From an uncultured Altererythrobacter sp. (GTDB taxonomy: Bacteria; Pseudomonadota; Alphaproteobacteria; Sphingomonadales; Sphingomonadaceae), in the NCBI GenBank assembly GCA_913056125.1, contig CAJXNC010000001.1:496001-560000 (forward strand): a stretch of 64,000 bases of DNA, read 5' to 3'. The notes beneath the pieces were generated by a model that was not told the DNA's origin, searched no databases, and worked only from the letters and a program-made list of their open reading frames with translations. The position numbers and the translations under genes were made by a program. The first letter of the stretch is position 1; every line of letters begins with the position of its first letter. Shown here piece by piece: positions 36,255-45,693 of this stretch.

Positions 36255-36713
36255 TCAGCCGCACTCGCCGATACGCTCGCCTTCGATCTCCGCGGTCATG
36301 TTCATGGCCCCCATCGGGCTCTGCATCTGGACGTTCGAGACCATGGAGTATGTCGTGTCGGTATAGCTGCCGGTCATGGTCATGTTCATCGTACCCTGTT
36401 CCGTCGCGCATTGCGCTTCGGCATCCAGAACGCCGTCGGCCATTTCGAAACGCGAATATTCGCACTGGCCTTCGGTCTGGTCGAACATCTGTTCGGGCGC
36501 ATTGTCGATATCTTCCTGCGTGACGCAGCTGGTGGAGCTTCGCGCGTTCTGCATCATCTGCGTGCGGATCATGTCGGAAACCTGCGCGGGCATTTCGCCG
36601 GGGAGGTCGATATCGACCGTGCGCATGGTCGAGCTCCAATTGCCGGGTTCGATTGCGGCGGCGGAAGTGGCAAGTGCAAGGGCACCGGCGGCAAGGACGA
36701 TTGTGTGACGCAT
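36255..36713 (-). CDS. DUF3617 family exported protein
   Basis: 152 residues from ATG 36713 with a signal peptide (HTIVLAAGALALATSAAA). The mature part has the DUF3617 layout: EPGNWSSTMRTVDIDLPGEM at the front, a Cys in SSTSCVTQED, a second in GQCEYSRF and a third in AQCATEQG, then repeated beta strands (MNMTMTGSYTD). Periplasmic, function unknown. It ends about 100 bases upstream of astD on the same strand. Confidence 0.85.
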   Translation of the reverse strand: MRHTIVLAAGALALATSAAAIEPGNWSSTMRTVDIDLPGEMPAQVSDMIRTQMMQNARSSTSCVTQEDIDNAPEQMFDQTEGQCEYSRFEMADGVLDAEAQCATEQGTMNMTMTGSYTDTTYSMVSNVQMQSPMGAMNMTAEIEGERIGECG

Positions 36714-36769
36714 GAAGGACTCCCCAAGTCTCTGATTGGCGAGCAGGCTAGGGAACAATTATTTCCGAG

Positions 36770-38176
36770 TCATGCCCCCATCTGCAGCCCGGCTGGTGCA
36801 GGCGGCGGGCCGAGCGCGCGACCAAGCTCGCGGATTGCGTCGATCTTGGCCTGCAATGGTGCCCAGTCGTCGCCTTGGTCGATGGCGGCCCAGATGCTCT
36901 CGACTTCCTCGATCAGCATGCTTTCGGGCTCGTCGCGGCCCCAGAAATCACTTTCTGGACTTGATGGCGCGTGGTCACGCAGGGCCTCTGCCAAAGCGCC
37001 CGTGGCATTGCGTCCTCCTCGATGGACATGGAAGAACTTGTCCGGCCCGAAGCCGCCCTCGCGCATGGTAAGCTCGGCGGCCTCGATAATGGCGCCATCC
37101 TGCTCGGTACCCTTGCTTTCGACGCCTAGCCGCCAGCAGAAGCGGCGCACCATGTTTCGCTGATAGAACTCGCCATAGCGGTCGAGCGCGGCGATCAGCA
37201 GCTCGGCCTCTACCAGCGGCCTCAGCGAAATGGCCAGTTGCGCCAGGTTCCAGCGCAGTGCCTCGGGCTGGCGGCCGAAGGCGTAAAGCCCGCCATGATC
37301 GAAATAGGCAGCGGTAAAGGTCGGGTCCCAGCGGGGCAGCCAGCGCCACGGGCCATAGTCGAAGCTCTCGCCGGTCACGTTCATGTTGTCCGAATTGAGC
37401 ACCCCGTGGACGAATCCGGCGACCATGTAGCTCGCGGCCAGGTCGGCCAGCCGTTCGACCGACTGGTGCATCAGCACGATGGCCGGCTCGTCGCGTCCCG
37501 GCGCATCCTCGGGCGGCAACGGTCCGGGAAATTGCGCCAGGCAGTAATCGACCAGTTCGGCAAGGTGCTCTTTCTCGTCGAGCGCTGCAAGCCGCTGGAA
37601 ACTGCCGATGCGGATATGCCCGTGTGAAAGGCGCGTGAGGACGGCCGATCGTGTTGGTGAGGGCTCGTCGCCACGCTCAAGGGCTTCGCCCGTTTCGATC
37701 ACGGAGAAGGTCTTGGAAGTGTAGCAGCCCAGCGCTTCGAGCATTTCGGTCGCCAGGATCTCGCGCACCGCGCCTTTCAGCGTCAGCCGCCCGTCGGCCG
37801 TGCGGCTATAGGGCGTGGTCCCGCTGCCCTTGGTGCCCAAGTCGAGCAGCCTGTCATCCCCATCGCGCAATTGCGCATATAGGAAACCGCGCCCGTCGCC
37901 GATTTCGGGGTTGTACACGCGGAACTGGTGGCCGTGGTAGCGCAGCGCGAGCGGACGGGGCAAATTGCCCTCGAGCGGCTCGAAGCGCGCAAAATGGCCG
38001 ATCCACTTGTCGTCCGCCAACGATTCGAGGCCCACGGAGCGCGCCCAGCGATCGTTCCGGAAGCGCAATCTCGCCTCTGGAAACTGGGCTGGGGTAACTT
38101 CGTCCCCGATCCAGTCGGCAATTGTCTCGATTTGCGGGTCGGGGCGATAGGCAGCAGGTTGCGGTTCGTCGCGCAT
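36770..38176 (-). CDS. selO: protein adenylyltransferase SelO (YdiU family)
   Basis: Pseudokinase-fold enzyme that transfers AMP to serine, threonine or tyrosine of proteins. 468 residues, near the E. coli length. Family stretches: LALRYHGHQFRVYNPEIGDG, LGTKGSGTTPYSRTADGRLT, and FVHGVLNSDNMNVTGESFDY, which holds the metal-binding Asn/Asp. Conserved C-terminal Cys residues typical of some SelO are not seen at the very end (PPAPAGLQMGA). It is divergent from the alpha/beta hydrolase. Confidence 0.94.
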   Translation of the reverse strand: MRDEPQPAAYRPDPQIETIADWIGDEVTPAQFPEARLRFRNDRWARSVGLESLADDKWIGHFARFEPLEGNLPRPLALRYHGHQFRVYNPEIGDGRGFLYAQLRDGDDRLLDLGTKGSGTTPYSRTADGRLTLKGAVREILATEMLEALGCYTSKTFSVIETGEALERGDEPSPTRSAVLTRLSHGHIRIGSFQRLAALDEKEHLAELVDYCLAQFPGPLPPEDAPGRDEPAIVLMHQSVERLADLAASYMVAGFVHGVLNSDNMNVTGESFDYGPWRWLPRWDPTFTAAYFDHGGLYAFGRQPEALRWNLAQLAISLRPLVEAELLIAALDRYGEFYQRNMVRRFCWRLGVESKGTEQDGAIIEAAELTMREGGFGPDKFFHVHRGGRNATGALAEALRDHAPSSPESDFWGRDEPESMLIEEVESIWAAIDQGDDWAPLQAKIDAIRELGRALGPPPAPAGLQMGA

Positions 38177-38244
38177 CTGGCATTAGTGGCGATCCGACAG
38201 GCGCGGCGCAAGCCGCACGGCAGGCAGGGACCAAGAGCATCGAC

Positions 38245-39108
38245 ATGACCGACAAGGCCTATGAGGATGGCTTTTGGGAAAGCACCGATGGCCTCAAGCT
38301 GCATTATCGCGACTACGCGGGACGCGCGGATCGTCCGCCGATCCTGTGCATTCCCGGCCTGACGCGCAATGCCCGCGATTTCGAGCCGATCGCAGATGCC
38401 TTTGCCGGCGAATGGCGGTTGATTTGCGCGGAGCTTCGCGGGCGCGGCGAAAGCGATTACTCCAAGGACCCTTCGACCTATGTCCCGCTTGCCTATGCCG
38501 AGGACATTGCCGCACTGTTTGAACAGGCGGGGCTCGACAAGGTTGTGGCCATCGGCACTTCGCTGGGGGGTATGGTCTCGGTCATGCTCGCATCGCAGAT
38601 GCCGCAGCACTTCGCCGGGATCGTGCTCAACGATATCGGCCCGCTGATCGAACCGTCCGGTCTCGCGCGTATCCGCGAATATGTCGGGCAGGGGCGCAGC
38701 TTCCCGACCTGGATGCATGCCGCGAGGGCGCTGAAGGAACAGCATGGCAAAGCCTATCCCGATTTCACCATTTCCGAGTGGCTGCGCCTGACCAAGAGGC
38801 TTATGGTGATCGGCAATAATGGCCGCATCGGCTTCGACTACGACATGCGCATTGCCGAGCCTTTCGCGAGCAGTGATGCCCAGCCGCAAGTCGCCATGTG
38901 GCCGCTCTTCGAAGTGCTGTCGAAAATGCCGTCCCTGCTGATCCGCGGGGAGTTGTCGGATATCCTTTCCTCAACCACCGCCTTGCGCATGGAGCGTGAC
39001 ATAAAGGGGCTGGAACTGGTCAATATCCCCCGGACCGGCCACACGCCGACGCTGGACGAGCCCGAGGCACAGGCGGCGATCGCCCGCCTGCTTGCGAGGA
39101 TCGCATGA
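38245..39108 (+). CDS. alpha/beta hydrolase
   Basis: 287 residues from ATG 38245. The oxyanion region is CIPGLTRNARDF, the nucleophile elbow GTSLGG (Ser at about residue 107), and the catalytic histidine is in RTGHTPTLDEPE near the end. It is a soluble, lid-bearing hydrolase of the epoxide-hydrolase/lipase-like kind; substrate unknown. The glycosyltransferase gene overlaps its stop (ATGA), so they are co-translated. Confidence 0.9.
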   Translation: MTDKAYEDGFWESTDGLKLHYRDYAGRADRPPILCIPGLTRNARDFEPIADAFAGEWRLICAELRGRGESDYSKDPSTYVPLAYAEDIAALFEQAGLDKVVAIGTSLGGMVSVMLASQMPQHFAGIVLNDIGPLIEPSGLARIREYVGQGRSFPTWMHAARALKEQHGKAYPDFTISEWLRLTKRLMVIGNNGRIGFDYDMRIAEPFASSDAQPQVAMWPLFEVLSKMPSLLIRGELSDILSSTTALRMERDIKGLELVNIPRTGHTPTLDEPEAQAAIARLLARIA

Positions 39109-40250
39109 GCAAGGCACCGCGCATCCTGCACATCCATTCCACCTTCGATCCGGGTGGCAAGGAGGTGCGCACCACTCGCCTGATCAATGCCTGGGGCAAG
39201 GAATGCGACCATGCCATCGTCTCCGGCGATCCGGAACGGCGCGGCGCGGCGCATCTCATCGAGCGAAGCGTGCGCGTTTCATGGCCCAAGTTCCCGCCCC
39301 TGACGGGCAAGCCCCTGCCGGGAATGCTCAACCGCATCGCTGCGGCCATGGCTGGGTACGACCTTGTCTGCACCTATAATTGGGGCGCGATCAACGCGGT
39401 GATGGCGCACACATTGTTCGCTGACCTGCACAAGCTTCCGCCACTCGTGCATCACGAGGATGGCTTCAACGAGGATGAGGCGAGCGGCCTCAAATGGCAG
39501 CGCAACTGGTTTCGCAGGCTTGCGCTGGGGCGCAGCGGTGCGCTGGTGGTGCCGTCGAAGAGCCTTGAAAACATCGCGCTCGAAGCATGGGCGCAGCCAC
39601 GCGCCCGCGTCCGTCGGATCGCCAATGGCATCGATACCCGTGCTTTCTCCGCACCGCCCAAGCGCGATTTCCTGCCGGGCCTGATCAAGCGCAAGGACGA
39701 ATTCTGGATCGGCACGCTGGCCGGCCTGCGCGAGGTGAAGAACCTCTCGGCGCTTGTCCGGCTGATCAAGCGTCAGCCGCCCGATTGGCACCTGGTCATT
39801 GCCGGGGAAGGCCCCGAACGCGAGAAATTGCAGAACCTGGCGGAGGAATTGGGCGTGGAGGACCGCGTCCACCTGCCCGGCTTTGTCGAGAGGCCCGAAA
39901 AGATCGTCGGCCTGTTCGATATCTTTGCGCTGTCCTCCCTGTCGGAACAGTTTCCCATTTCGGTGGTCGAGGCGATGGCGGCGGGCCTGCCCGTGGTCGC
40001 CCCGCGCGTCGGGGACATCGGCGACATGGTGGCCAGCGATAACGGGCCCTACCTCGCTGCGCCGGGAGACGAAGAGGCGCTTCACCAGGCGCTGTGGACG
40101 CTCACCGGCGATGCCAAGGAGCGCAAGCGCGTGGGGCTAGCCAACCGCGCCAAGGCGCGCGAGGAGTATGACTCGCTCAGGATGATCGAACGCTACCGCG
40201 CGCTCTACTGGGGCCTGATGAACCGCCAGAAGGGCAGGGATGAGGCTTAA
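39105..40250 (+). CDS. glycosyltransferase, GT4 family
   Basis: 381 residues. The C-terminal GT-B half shows VIAGEGPEREKLQNLAEELG and the EX7E-like donor site FPISVVEAMAAGLPVVAPRV. The N-terminal half starts RILHIHSTFDPGGKEVRTTR, a typical acceptor-domain loop. Likely adds a sugar from a nucleotide donor to an envelope glycan or lipid. It overlaps the hydrolase gene; no other sugar-polymer genes lie nearby. Confidence 0.9.
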   Translation: MSKAPRILHIHSTFDPGGKEVRTTRLINAWGKECDHAIVSGDPERRGAAHLIERSVRVSWPKFPPLTGKPLPGMLNRIAAAMAGYDLVCTYNWGAINAVMAHTLFADLHKLPPLVHHEDGFNEDEASGLKWQRNWFRRLALGRSGALVVPSKSLENIALEAWAQPRARVRRIANGIDTRAFSAPPKRDFLPGLIKRKDEFWIGTLAGLREVKNLSALVRLIKRQPPDWHLVIAGEGPEREKLQNLAEELGVEDRVHLPGFVERPEKIVGLFDIFALSSLSEQFPISVVEAMAAGLPVVAPRVGDIGDMVASDNGPYLAAPGDEEALHQALWTLTGDAKERKRVGLANRAKAREEYDSLRMIERYRALYWGLMNRQKGRDEA

Positions 40251-40289
40251 GCCGCCATTCACCGCCCGGGGAACAGGTGCAATTGTCAA

Positions 40290-40317
40290 TTGAATTGACC
40301 GCCCCAGCCGCTAAACA
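40290..40317 (+). promoter_or_regulatory. candidate promoter of yfgM-bamB
   Basis: TTGAAT (40290-40295), 16-base spacer, TAAACA (40312-40317), about 37 bases before the GTG start at 40354. It sits in an AT-rich patch with CAATTG repeats that stands out from the GC-rich surroundings. Confidence 0.35.
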
Positions 40318-40353
40318 GCGCCCCCAAAGTAATTAACCGATTTCCGAGACAAC

Positions 40354-41130
40354 GTGGCCCAAGCTCCAACGACACCTTCCACCCCCGGCGGCAAACCCCA
40401 GCGCGACATTGGGCAGGAAATGCTCATGCGCGAGGTGGACGAAGCCGTCCGCACCGACGAAGTCACCAATGCCTTCAGGAAGTATGGTGTCACCGCCGGG
40501 GTGATCATCGTGCTCGGCCTGGCAGGTTTGGCAGGCTATCTGTACTGGCAGGACCAGTCGGAATCCGCGTTGGAGGAACAGTCCGAAACGCTGATCCAGG
40601 CAATCGACGAGTTCGAGGCGGGCAATTTCCAGATCGCCGACGAGGAACTGGCCCTGCTGTCCGAAACGGGTAGTCCCGGTGCCATGACCTCGGCGCAGAT
40701 GCTGCGCGCTGCCGCTGCCCTTGCCGAGGGACGGCAGGAAGACTCGCTGGCACTGTACCAGCGCGTGGTAGACAATGCAGACGCGCCTCAGGCCATGCGC
40801 GATGCCGCCAATATCCGCTACGTCGCGGCCAATTTCGACGCGATGGACAAGCAGGAGGTGATTACCCGCCTCGGCCCGCTCGCCAATGCCGACAGCGCCT
40901 GGTTCGGCAGCGCGGGCGAACTGGTCGCCATGGCCTATCTCGAAACGGGCCGTGATGAGGATGCCGGTCGCCTGCTGGTAGAAATCGCCAAGAACGAAGA
41001 TGTGCCGGCCACGATCCGTGCCCGCAGCCGCCAGCTGGCAGGCTTCATGGGCTTCGATGCGATCGAGGATGTCGAGGAAACTCTGGCCGAAATGCGCATT
41101 GATGACGAAAGCGTCGCGGCGGCACAATGA
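40354..41130 (+). CDS. YfgM-like TPR protein
   Basis: 258 residues from GTG 40354. A cytoplasmic N-terminus (REVDEAVRTDEVTNAFRKYG) leads to one membrane helix (about 46-66, VTAGVIIVLGLAGLAGYLYW) and a periplasmic TPR-like helical domain. This is the layout of YfgM, which attaches to the SecYEG translocon and periplasmic chaperones. It directly precedes bamB, the normal order. Confidence 0.87.
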   Translation: MAQAPTTPSTPGGKPQRDIGQEMLMREVDEAVRTDEVTNAFRKYGVTAGVIIVLGLAGLAGYLYWQDQSESALEEQSETLIQAIDEFEAGNFQIADEELALLSETGSPGAMTSAQMLRAAAALAEGRQEDSLALYQRVVDNADAPQAMRDAANIRYVAANFDAMDKQEVITRLGPLANADSAWFGSAGELVAMAYLETGRDEDAGRLLVEIAKNEDVPATIRARSRQLAGFMGFDAIEDVEETLAEMRIDDESVAAAQ

Positions 41131-41144
41131 TACAGGATAACTGC

Positions 41145-42509
41145 ATGAAATCGAAGCTCCCGAACGCGCGCGCTCTCTTCGGCCGGCTTGGCAAAATCGC
41201 CGTTGCTGGCGGATTTGTGTTTTCGCTGGCAGCCTGCAGCGTGATTGGTGGCGGCGATGACGAGCCGGTTACGCCAACCCGTGGCAATCGCACGCCGATC
41301 CTCTCGCGTATCGCGACCGAAATCGTCGCTGATCCCGACCTTGCCGGTGTCGCGGTGGTGGTTCCGACTGCGGAAACCAATGCCGACTGGCCGCAAGGTG
41401 CGCGCAATGCTGCCAAGACGACCGGCCATGTCACGCTCAGCGCCACCCCTGTTCGCGCCTGGACCGCGAATATTCCCGGCACCACCAATACGCGCCGCCT
41501 TGCCGCTGCACCGGTGATCGGGGACGGCAGGCTTTATGTCGTGGATGCCAATGGCTTGATTCACGCCATGGACGCGCAAACCGGCAGCACACTTTGGACG
41601 CACCGAATCCAGGTTACGGGCGATTTGCGCGATGCCACTTTTGGTGGTGGCGCGAGCTTCTACCAGGGCAAGGTTTTCGCCACGAGCGGTACCGGTGACG
41701 TGGTCGCTCTCGATGCGGCGACGGGTGCCGAATTGTGGCGCAAGAAGCCCGCCGGCCCGCTGCGCGGCTCGCCCACCATTGCCTTCAACTCCGTCTATGT
41801 GATGACGCAGGACAACCAGATCCACGCCATGTCCGTTGAGGATGGCGAACCGATCTGGGCGGATGCAGCCGCGTCGGGCCAGTCGGGCGTGTTCGGCGTT
41901 GCTGCTCCCGCTGCTGGGCAGGGCTCGGTGATCGCCGGTTATTCCTCGGGCGAAGTGGTCGCCTATCGCTATGAGAATGGTCGCAACCTCTGGTCCGACG
42001 CACTGGCGCGTACCTCGATTTCGACGCAGGTCGGTGCGCTGACCGACGTCGATGCCGATCCGATCATCAACTCCGGGCAGGTCTTTGCGCTGGGGCAGGG
42101 CGGCCGCATGGCAGCTTACGAGCTCAGCACTGGCCAGCGTATCTGGGAATTGACGATTGCGGGTATTTCCACTCCCGCGCTTGCCGGGGAATGGCTGTTC
42201 ACGCTGACCGACGATGCACGCTTGCTCGCCCTGCAACGTTCGACCGGCCGTGTGCGCTGGGTCACGCAGCTTGAACGGTTCCGCGATCCCGAGGATCGCC
42301 AGGGACCGATCTTCTGGACCGGACCGGTGCTGGCAAACAATCGCCTGTGGGTCGCCAGTTCCGAAGGCGAAGTCCGCACAGTCGACGTCATGAGCGGCGA
42401 ATCGACGCTGTTTACCGATCTCGACAAGTCGGTTTCGCTGCCGCCGATCGTGGCCGACAATACGTTGTACATCCTCGACGATAGCGGTCGCATCACCGCC
42501 TGGCGCTAA
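41145..42509 (+). CDS. bamB: outer-membrane assembly lipoprotein BamB
   Basis: Beta-propeller lipoprotein of the BAM complex. ATG 41145 is preferred: AGGA lies seven bases ahead and a clean lipoprotein signal follows (VAGGFVFSLAACS, Cys31), giving 454 residues; ATG 41127 overlaps the yfgM stop and is an alternative. Repeated blade motifs of the PQQ-like kind are clear: GLIHAMDAQTGSTLWTHRI, DVVALDAATGAELWRKK, QIHAMSVEDGEPIWAD and LLALQRSTGRVRWV. The der gene that often follows bamB is not here. Confidence 0.93.
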   Translation: MKSKLPNARALFGRLGKIAVAGGFVFSLAACSVIGGGDDEPVTPTRGNRTPILSRIATEIVADPDLAGVAVVVPTAETNADWPQGARNAAKTTGHVTLSATPVRAWTANIPGTTNTRRLAAAPVIGDGRLYVVDANGLIHAMDAQTGSTLWTHRIQVTGDLRDATFGGGASFYQGKVFATSGTGDVVALDAATGAELWRKKPAGPLRGSPTIAFNSVYVMTQDNQIHAMSVEDGEPIWADAAASGQSGVFGVAAPAAGQGSVIAGYSSGEVVAYRYENGRNLWSDALARTSISTQVGALTDVDADPIINSGQVFALGQGGRMAAYELSTGQRIWELTIAGISTPALAGEWLFTLTDDARLLALQRSTGRVRWVTQLERFRDPEDRQGPIFWTGPVLANNRLWVASSEGEVRTVDVMSGESTLFTDLDKSVSLPPIVADNTLYILDDSGRITAWR

Positions 42510-42590
42510 TTGCGGCGCTAGCGGGCGGAAATCCGCGATTTTCGTCTATCGGTTACCGGCCTCTTAACCAATTTAATGCAAGGCGGGCGC

Positions 42591-43928
42591 ATGAGTGCGC
42601 AAGCTGCCTCTCCCGCGCGTCTGCCGAGCAGCGACGTCAGCCCCTGGGTTGGCGCCGTCGGGCTGTGCACGCTGCTTGCCTATATCGCCATCTGCCGCTT
42701 GTGGCCCGAGGTCGTAAACACTTTCGGCCTGCCGGGCCCTGCAGAACGCCTTTCGGGCCCCTATTCGGCGCTGCTCGCGATGATCCTGACGGGTTTCTCC
42801 ATGGCTGTCTATTCGCTGCTGGTCGAGAAGGTGCATCGCAATCCTTCGACCGGGATCGACTGGAACCTGCGCCGCGCAACGTCCGAGATCATGGAAATCT
42901 CGGTCACCAAGTTGGCCGGCCTCTGGGCCACCTGGATCATCATTGGCGGGCTTTACTGCCTCGGCCGCTGGTACTGGGAGGGGCAATATCTCTTCGCCAT
43001 GCAGGTCATCGCGGTTGCCGCCGTACCGATCTTCCTGCTCTCGATCCCCTACATCTTCTGGCTTGACCGCAGGATGGTGAGCCCGCGCGACCATGCCTGG
43101 CATTTCGGTGCCATGCTGATCGGCCGCGAGGCCTGGGACATGGACGAGGTCAAGAAGCACTGGCGCGCATGGATCATCAAGGGCTTTTTCGGTGCCTTCA
43201 TGATCTCGATCCTTCCCGGCGGATTCGCCGCCGTGGTCGAGGTCAATTACACCGAAATCATCGACAATCCGGTCAATCTCGGCGTTGCGCTCTTCGAGCT
43301 GCTGTTCGTGGTCGACGTGCAGATCGGCACGGTCGGCTATCTGCTGACGCTGCGCCCGCTCGATGCGCATATCCGCAGCGGCAATCCCTTCATCGCCGGC
43401 TGGCTCGCCGCGCTGCTGTGCTACCCGCCCTTCGTCTTTGGCTTCATGGGCAATGGCGGCGTTATCCAGTACGAATACAACACTGCCGGCTGGGACTACT
43501 GGTTCGAAGGGCATGACGTGCTGCTCTGGGGCTGGGCCGCCATGCTGGTTGTCCTGACCGCAATCTATGCCTGGGCGACCGTCGCTTTCGGAATCCGCTT
43601 CTCGAACCTGACCTATCGCGGGGTGCTGACAAACGGTCCCTACCGCTTCTCGCGCCACCCGGCCTATCTCTCCAAGAACCTGTTCTGGTGGTGTACCACC
43701 TTGCCCTTCCTCGTCACCAGTGATTCACTGGTCGACGCAATCCGCAACACCTTCTTCCTCGGCATGGTCAGCGCGATTTACTACTGGCGCGCGCGCACCG
43801 AAGAGGCGCATCTGCTGGGCGAAGATCCAAAGTACCGTGAATACCACGCCTGGATGCAGGAACACGGCCTGATTACCTCGCGCATGGCCCGCTTCTTCAA
43901 GCGCGCCAATCCGCGCCCCGTGCCGTAG
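42591..43928 (+). CDS. isoprenylcysteine methyltransferase-like membrane protein
   Basis: 445 residues from ATG 42591 (AAGG just ahead; ATG 42576 also possible). About eight to ten membrane helices. The C-terminal 110 residues carry the ICMT/phospholipid methyltransferase signature: GPYRFSRHPAYLSKNLFWW and, later, RARTEEAHLLGEDPKYREY. The N-terminal 300 residues are an extra multi-helix domain I cannot name. It may methylate a lipid or prenyl-protein-like target with SAM. It stands alone. Confidence 0.8.
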   Translation: MSAQAASPARLPSSDVSPWVGAVGLCTLLAYIAICRLWPEVVNTFGLPGPAERLSGPYSALLAMILTGFSMAVYSLLVEKVHRNPSTGIDWNLRRATSEIMEISVTKLAGLWATWIIIGGLYCLGRWYWEGQYLFAMQVIAVAAVPIFLLSIPYIFWLDRRMVSPRDHAWHFGAMLIGREAWDMDEVKKHWRAWIIKGFFGAFMISILPGGFAAVVEVNYTEIIDNPVNLGVALFELLFVVDVQIGTVGYLLTLRPLDAHIRSGNPFIAGWLAALLCYPPFVFGFMGNGGVIQYEYNTAGWDYWFEGHDVLLWGWAAMLVVLTAIYAWATVAFGIRFSNLTYRGVLTNGPYRFSRHPAYLSKNLFWWCTTLPFLVTSDSLVDAIRNTFFLGMVSAIYYWRARTEEAHLLGEDPKYREYHAWMQEHGLITSRMARFFKRANPRPVP

Positions 43929-43950
43929 GTCCAGCCCGCGGAGTAGGCCT

Positions 43951-44853
43951 TCAGGCGTTGCCCGCGACGAAGCAGGCCGCTGCTACCAGCAGACCGGCGA
44001 AGCGATTGGAGCGGAAGCGTGCCAGGGGGTTGTCGGGATCTTTCGGATCGAGCGTGAAGGCTTGCCACAGCAAATGCACCGCTGCCGGTATGAGCGCCGC
44101 CAACGCCAGCCAGTCTCCGCGGAACAGCCAGAAGGCGAGGCCCCACATGGTCACGGCGAGGCAATAGAAGCCGATCACGCCCGCCTGCACATTCTCGCCT
44201 AGCCGCAGGGCGGAAGATTTGATGCCCACCAGCGCATCGTCCTCGCGGTCTTGCAGCGCGTAGATCGTGTCATAGCCCATGCACCAGAAGAAGGCCCCGG
44301 CATAGAGCGCCAGCATGACGTCGAGCCGGTCGCTCCTCAGCGCGATCCAGCCGACCGGTGCGCCCCAGGTGAAGACGAGGCCGAGCCAGGCCTGCGGCCA
44401 CCAGGTTATGCGCTTCATGAAGGGATAGGCGGCCACCAGCAGCAGGCTGCCCAGCGCCACGACCTGCGCCTCCCAGCGCAATTGCAGCAGGACGACGAGG
44501 CCCACCGCGCACAGCGCCAGCAGCCATGCCCAAGCCGCTTTCAGGCTCACGCGCCCGCTCGCCACGGGGCGGCTGGTGGTACGCGTGACCTTCCGGTCGA
44601 GATCGGCATCGACAATGTCGTTGTAGACGCAGCCCGCGCCGCGCATGGCGATCGAGCCGAGCAGCAGCCACAGTACCAGCTGCCACTGGATTCCCGCTCC
44701 GGTCAGCCACACGCCCCAGGCACAGGGCCAGAACAGCAGCCACCAGCCGATCGGCCTGTCGAAGCGCGCCAGCATGGCGAAATCGCGCATGCGTTGCGGC
44801 AGCATGGAGACGAGACCGCGATGTTCGCTATCGGGGGTGACCGTGTCATTCAT
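43951..44853 (-). CDS. ubiA: 4-hydroxybenzoate octaprenyltransferase
   Basis: Attaches the polyprenyl tail to 4-hydroxybenzoate in ubiquinone synthesis. ATG 44853 gives 300 residues; a longer frame upstream is not family-like. The first aspartate-rich site is NDIVDADLD (Asn78, Asp79, Asp82, Asp86), the second DTIYALQDREDD near residue 205. Eight to nine membrane helices. It is divergent from the methyltransferase at 44911, 57 bases away. Confidence 0.95.
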   Translation of the reverse strand: MNDTVTPDSEHRGLVSMLPQRMRDFAMLARFDRPIGWWLLFWPCAWGVWLTGAGIQWQLVLWLLLGSIAMRGAGCVYNDIVDADLDRKVTRTTSRPVASGRVSLKAAWAWLLALCAVGLVVLLQLRWEAQVVALGSLLLVAAYPFMKRITWWPQAWLGLVFTWGAPVGWIALRSDRLDVMLALYAGAFFWCMGYDTIYALQDREDDALVGIKSSALRLGENVQAGVIGFYCLAVTMWGLAFWLFRGDWLALAALIPAAVHLLWQAFTLDPKDPDNPLARFRSNRFAGLLVAAACFVAGNA

Positions 44854-44910
44854 CGCAGCGGGCCATAATCGGGTTGGACGCGGGGGGAAAGTCTTGGCTA
44901 GGGAAGCGCC

Positions 44911-45693
44911 ATGACTGATGTAGGCGAATATAACCGCGAACAGTGGAACAGGCGCGTCGAGGCGGAGGACGAATGGACCGTGCCCGTCTCGCCAAAGGAG
45001 ATTGCCGCCGCGCGGCGCGGTGAATGGGAAGTCGTGCTTACCCCGATGAAGCCGGTACCGCGCAGCTGGTTTGGCGATATTGCCGGCAAGGACATGCTCG
45101 GCCTCGCCTCGGGCGGTGGGCAGCAATGCCCGATCTTTGCCGCGGCAGGAGCCAATGTGACCTGCCTCGATGCTTCGGAAGGGCAATTGGCACGCGATGC
45201 GGAAGTGGCCGAGCGAGAAGGCCTTTCGATCCGCACCGTACAGGGCTTCATGCACGATCTCTCTGCTTTCGAGGATGAGAGCTTCGATATCATCTTCAAC
45301 CCCTGCTCGACCGCCTTTGCCCCCGATGTGCTGCCTGTCTGGCGTGAATGCGCGCGGGTTCTGCGTCCGGGCGGTGCGCTCATGACCGGTTTCTACAATC
45401 CGGTCTTCTTCGTCTTCGACCAGCTTGCGCTCGATCGCGGCGAACTGGTTGCGAAACATAGTCTGCCCTACAGCGATTTCGACCTGCCCGAGGATGAGAA
45501 GGCGGCGCTGCTCGCCAGCAGCCCGGACGACAAGACCCTGTGCTTCAGCCACACACTCGAAACGCAGATCGGCGGGCAATTACAGGCCGGCCTGATGCTG
45601 ACCGACATGTTCGAGGATGGCTGGGAATATCTCGAAGTGCTGACAGAGAAATTCCAGCCCTTCATCGCCACGCGTGCGGTGAAACCTGCCTGA
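44911..45693 (+). CDS. class I SAM-dependent methyltransferase
   Basis: 260 residues. Motif I is LGLASGGGQQCPIFAAAGA, with the acidic strand end CLDASEGQLARDAEVA and a post-motif DIIFNPCSTAFAPDVLP. It starts EYNREQWNRRVEAEDEW, common among methyltransferases near ubiA in sphingomonads. Target unknown. The rsmE gene overlaps its stop (TGATG), so the two are coupled. Confidence 0.85.
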   Translation: MTDVGEYNREQWNRRVEAEDEWTVPVSPKEIAAARRGEWEVVLTPMKPVPRSWFGDIAGKDMLGLASGGGQQCPIFAAAGANVTCLDASEGQLARDAEVAEREGLSIRTVQGFMHDLSAFEDESFDIIFNPCSTAFAPDVLPVWRECARVLRPGGALMTGFYNPVFFVFDQLALDRGELVAKHSLPYSDFDLPEDEKAALLASSPDDKTLCFSHTLETQIGGQLQAGLMLTDMFEDGWEYLEVLTEKFQPFIATRAVKPA

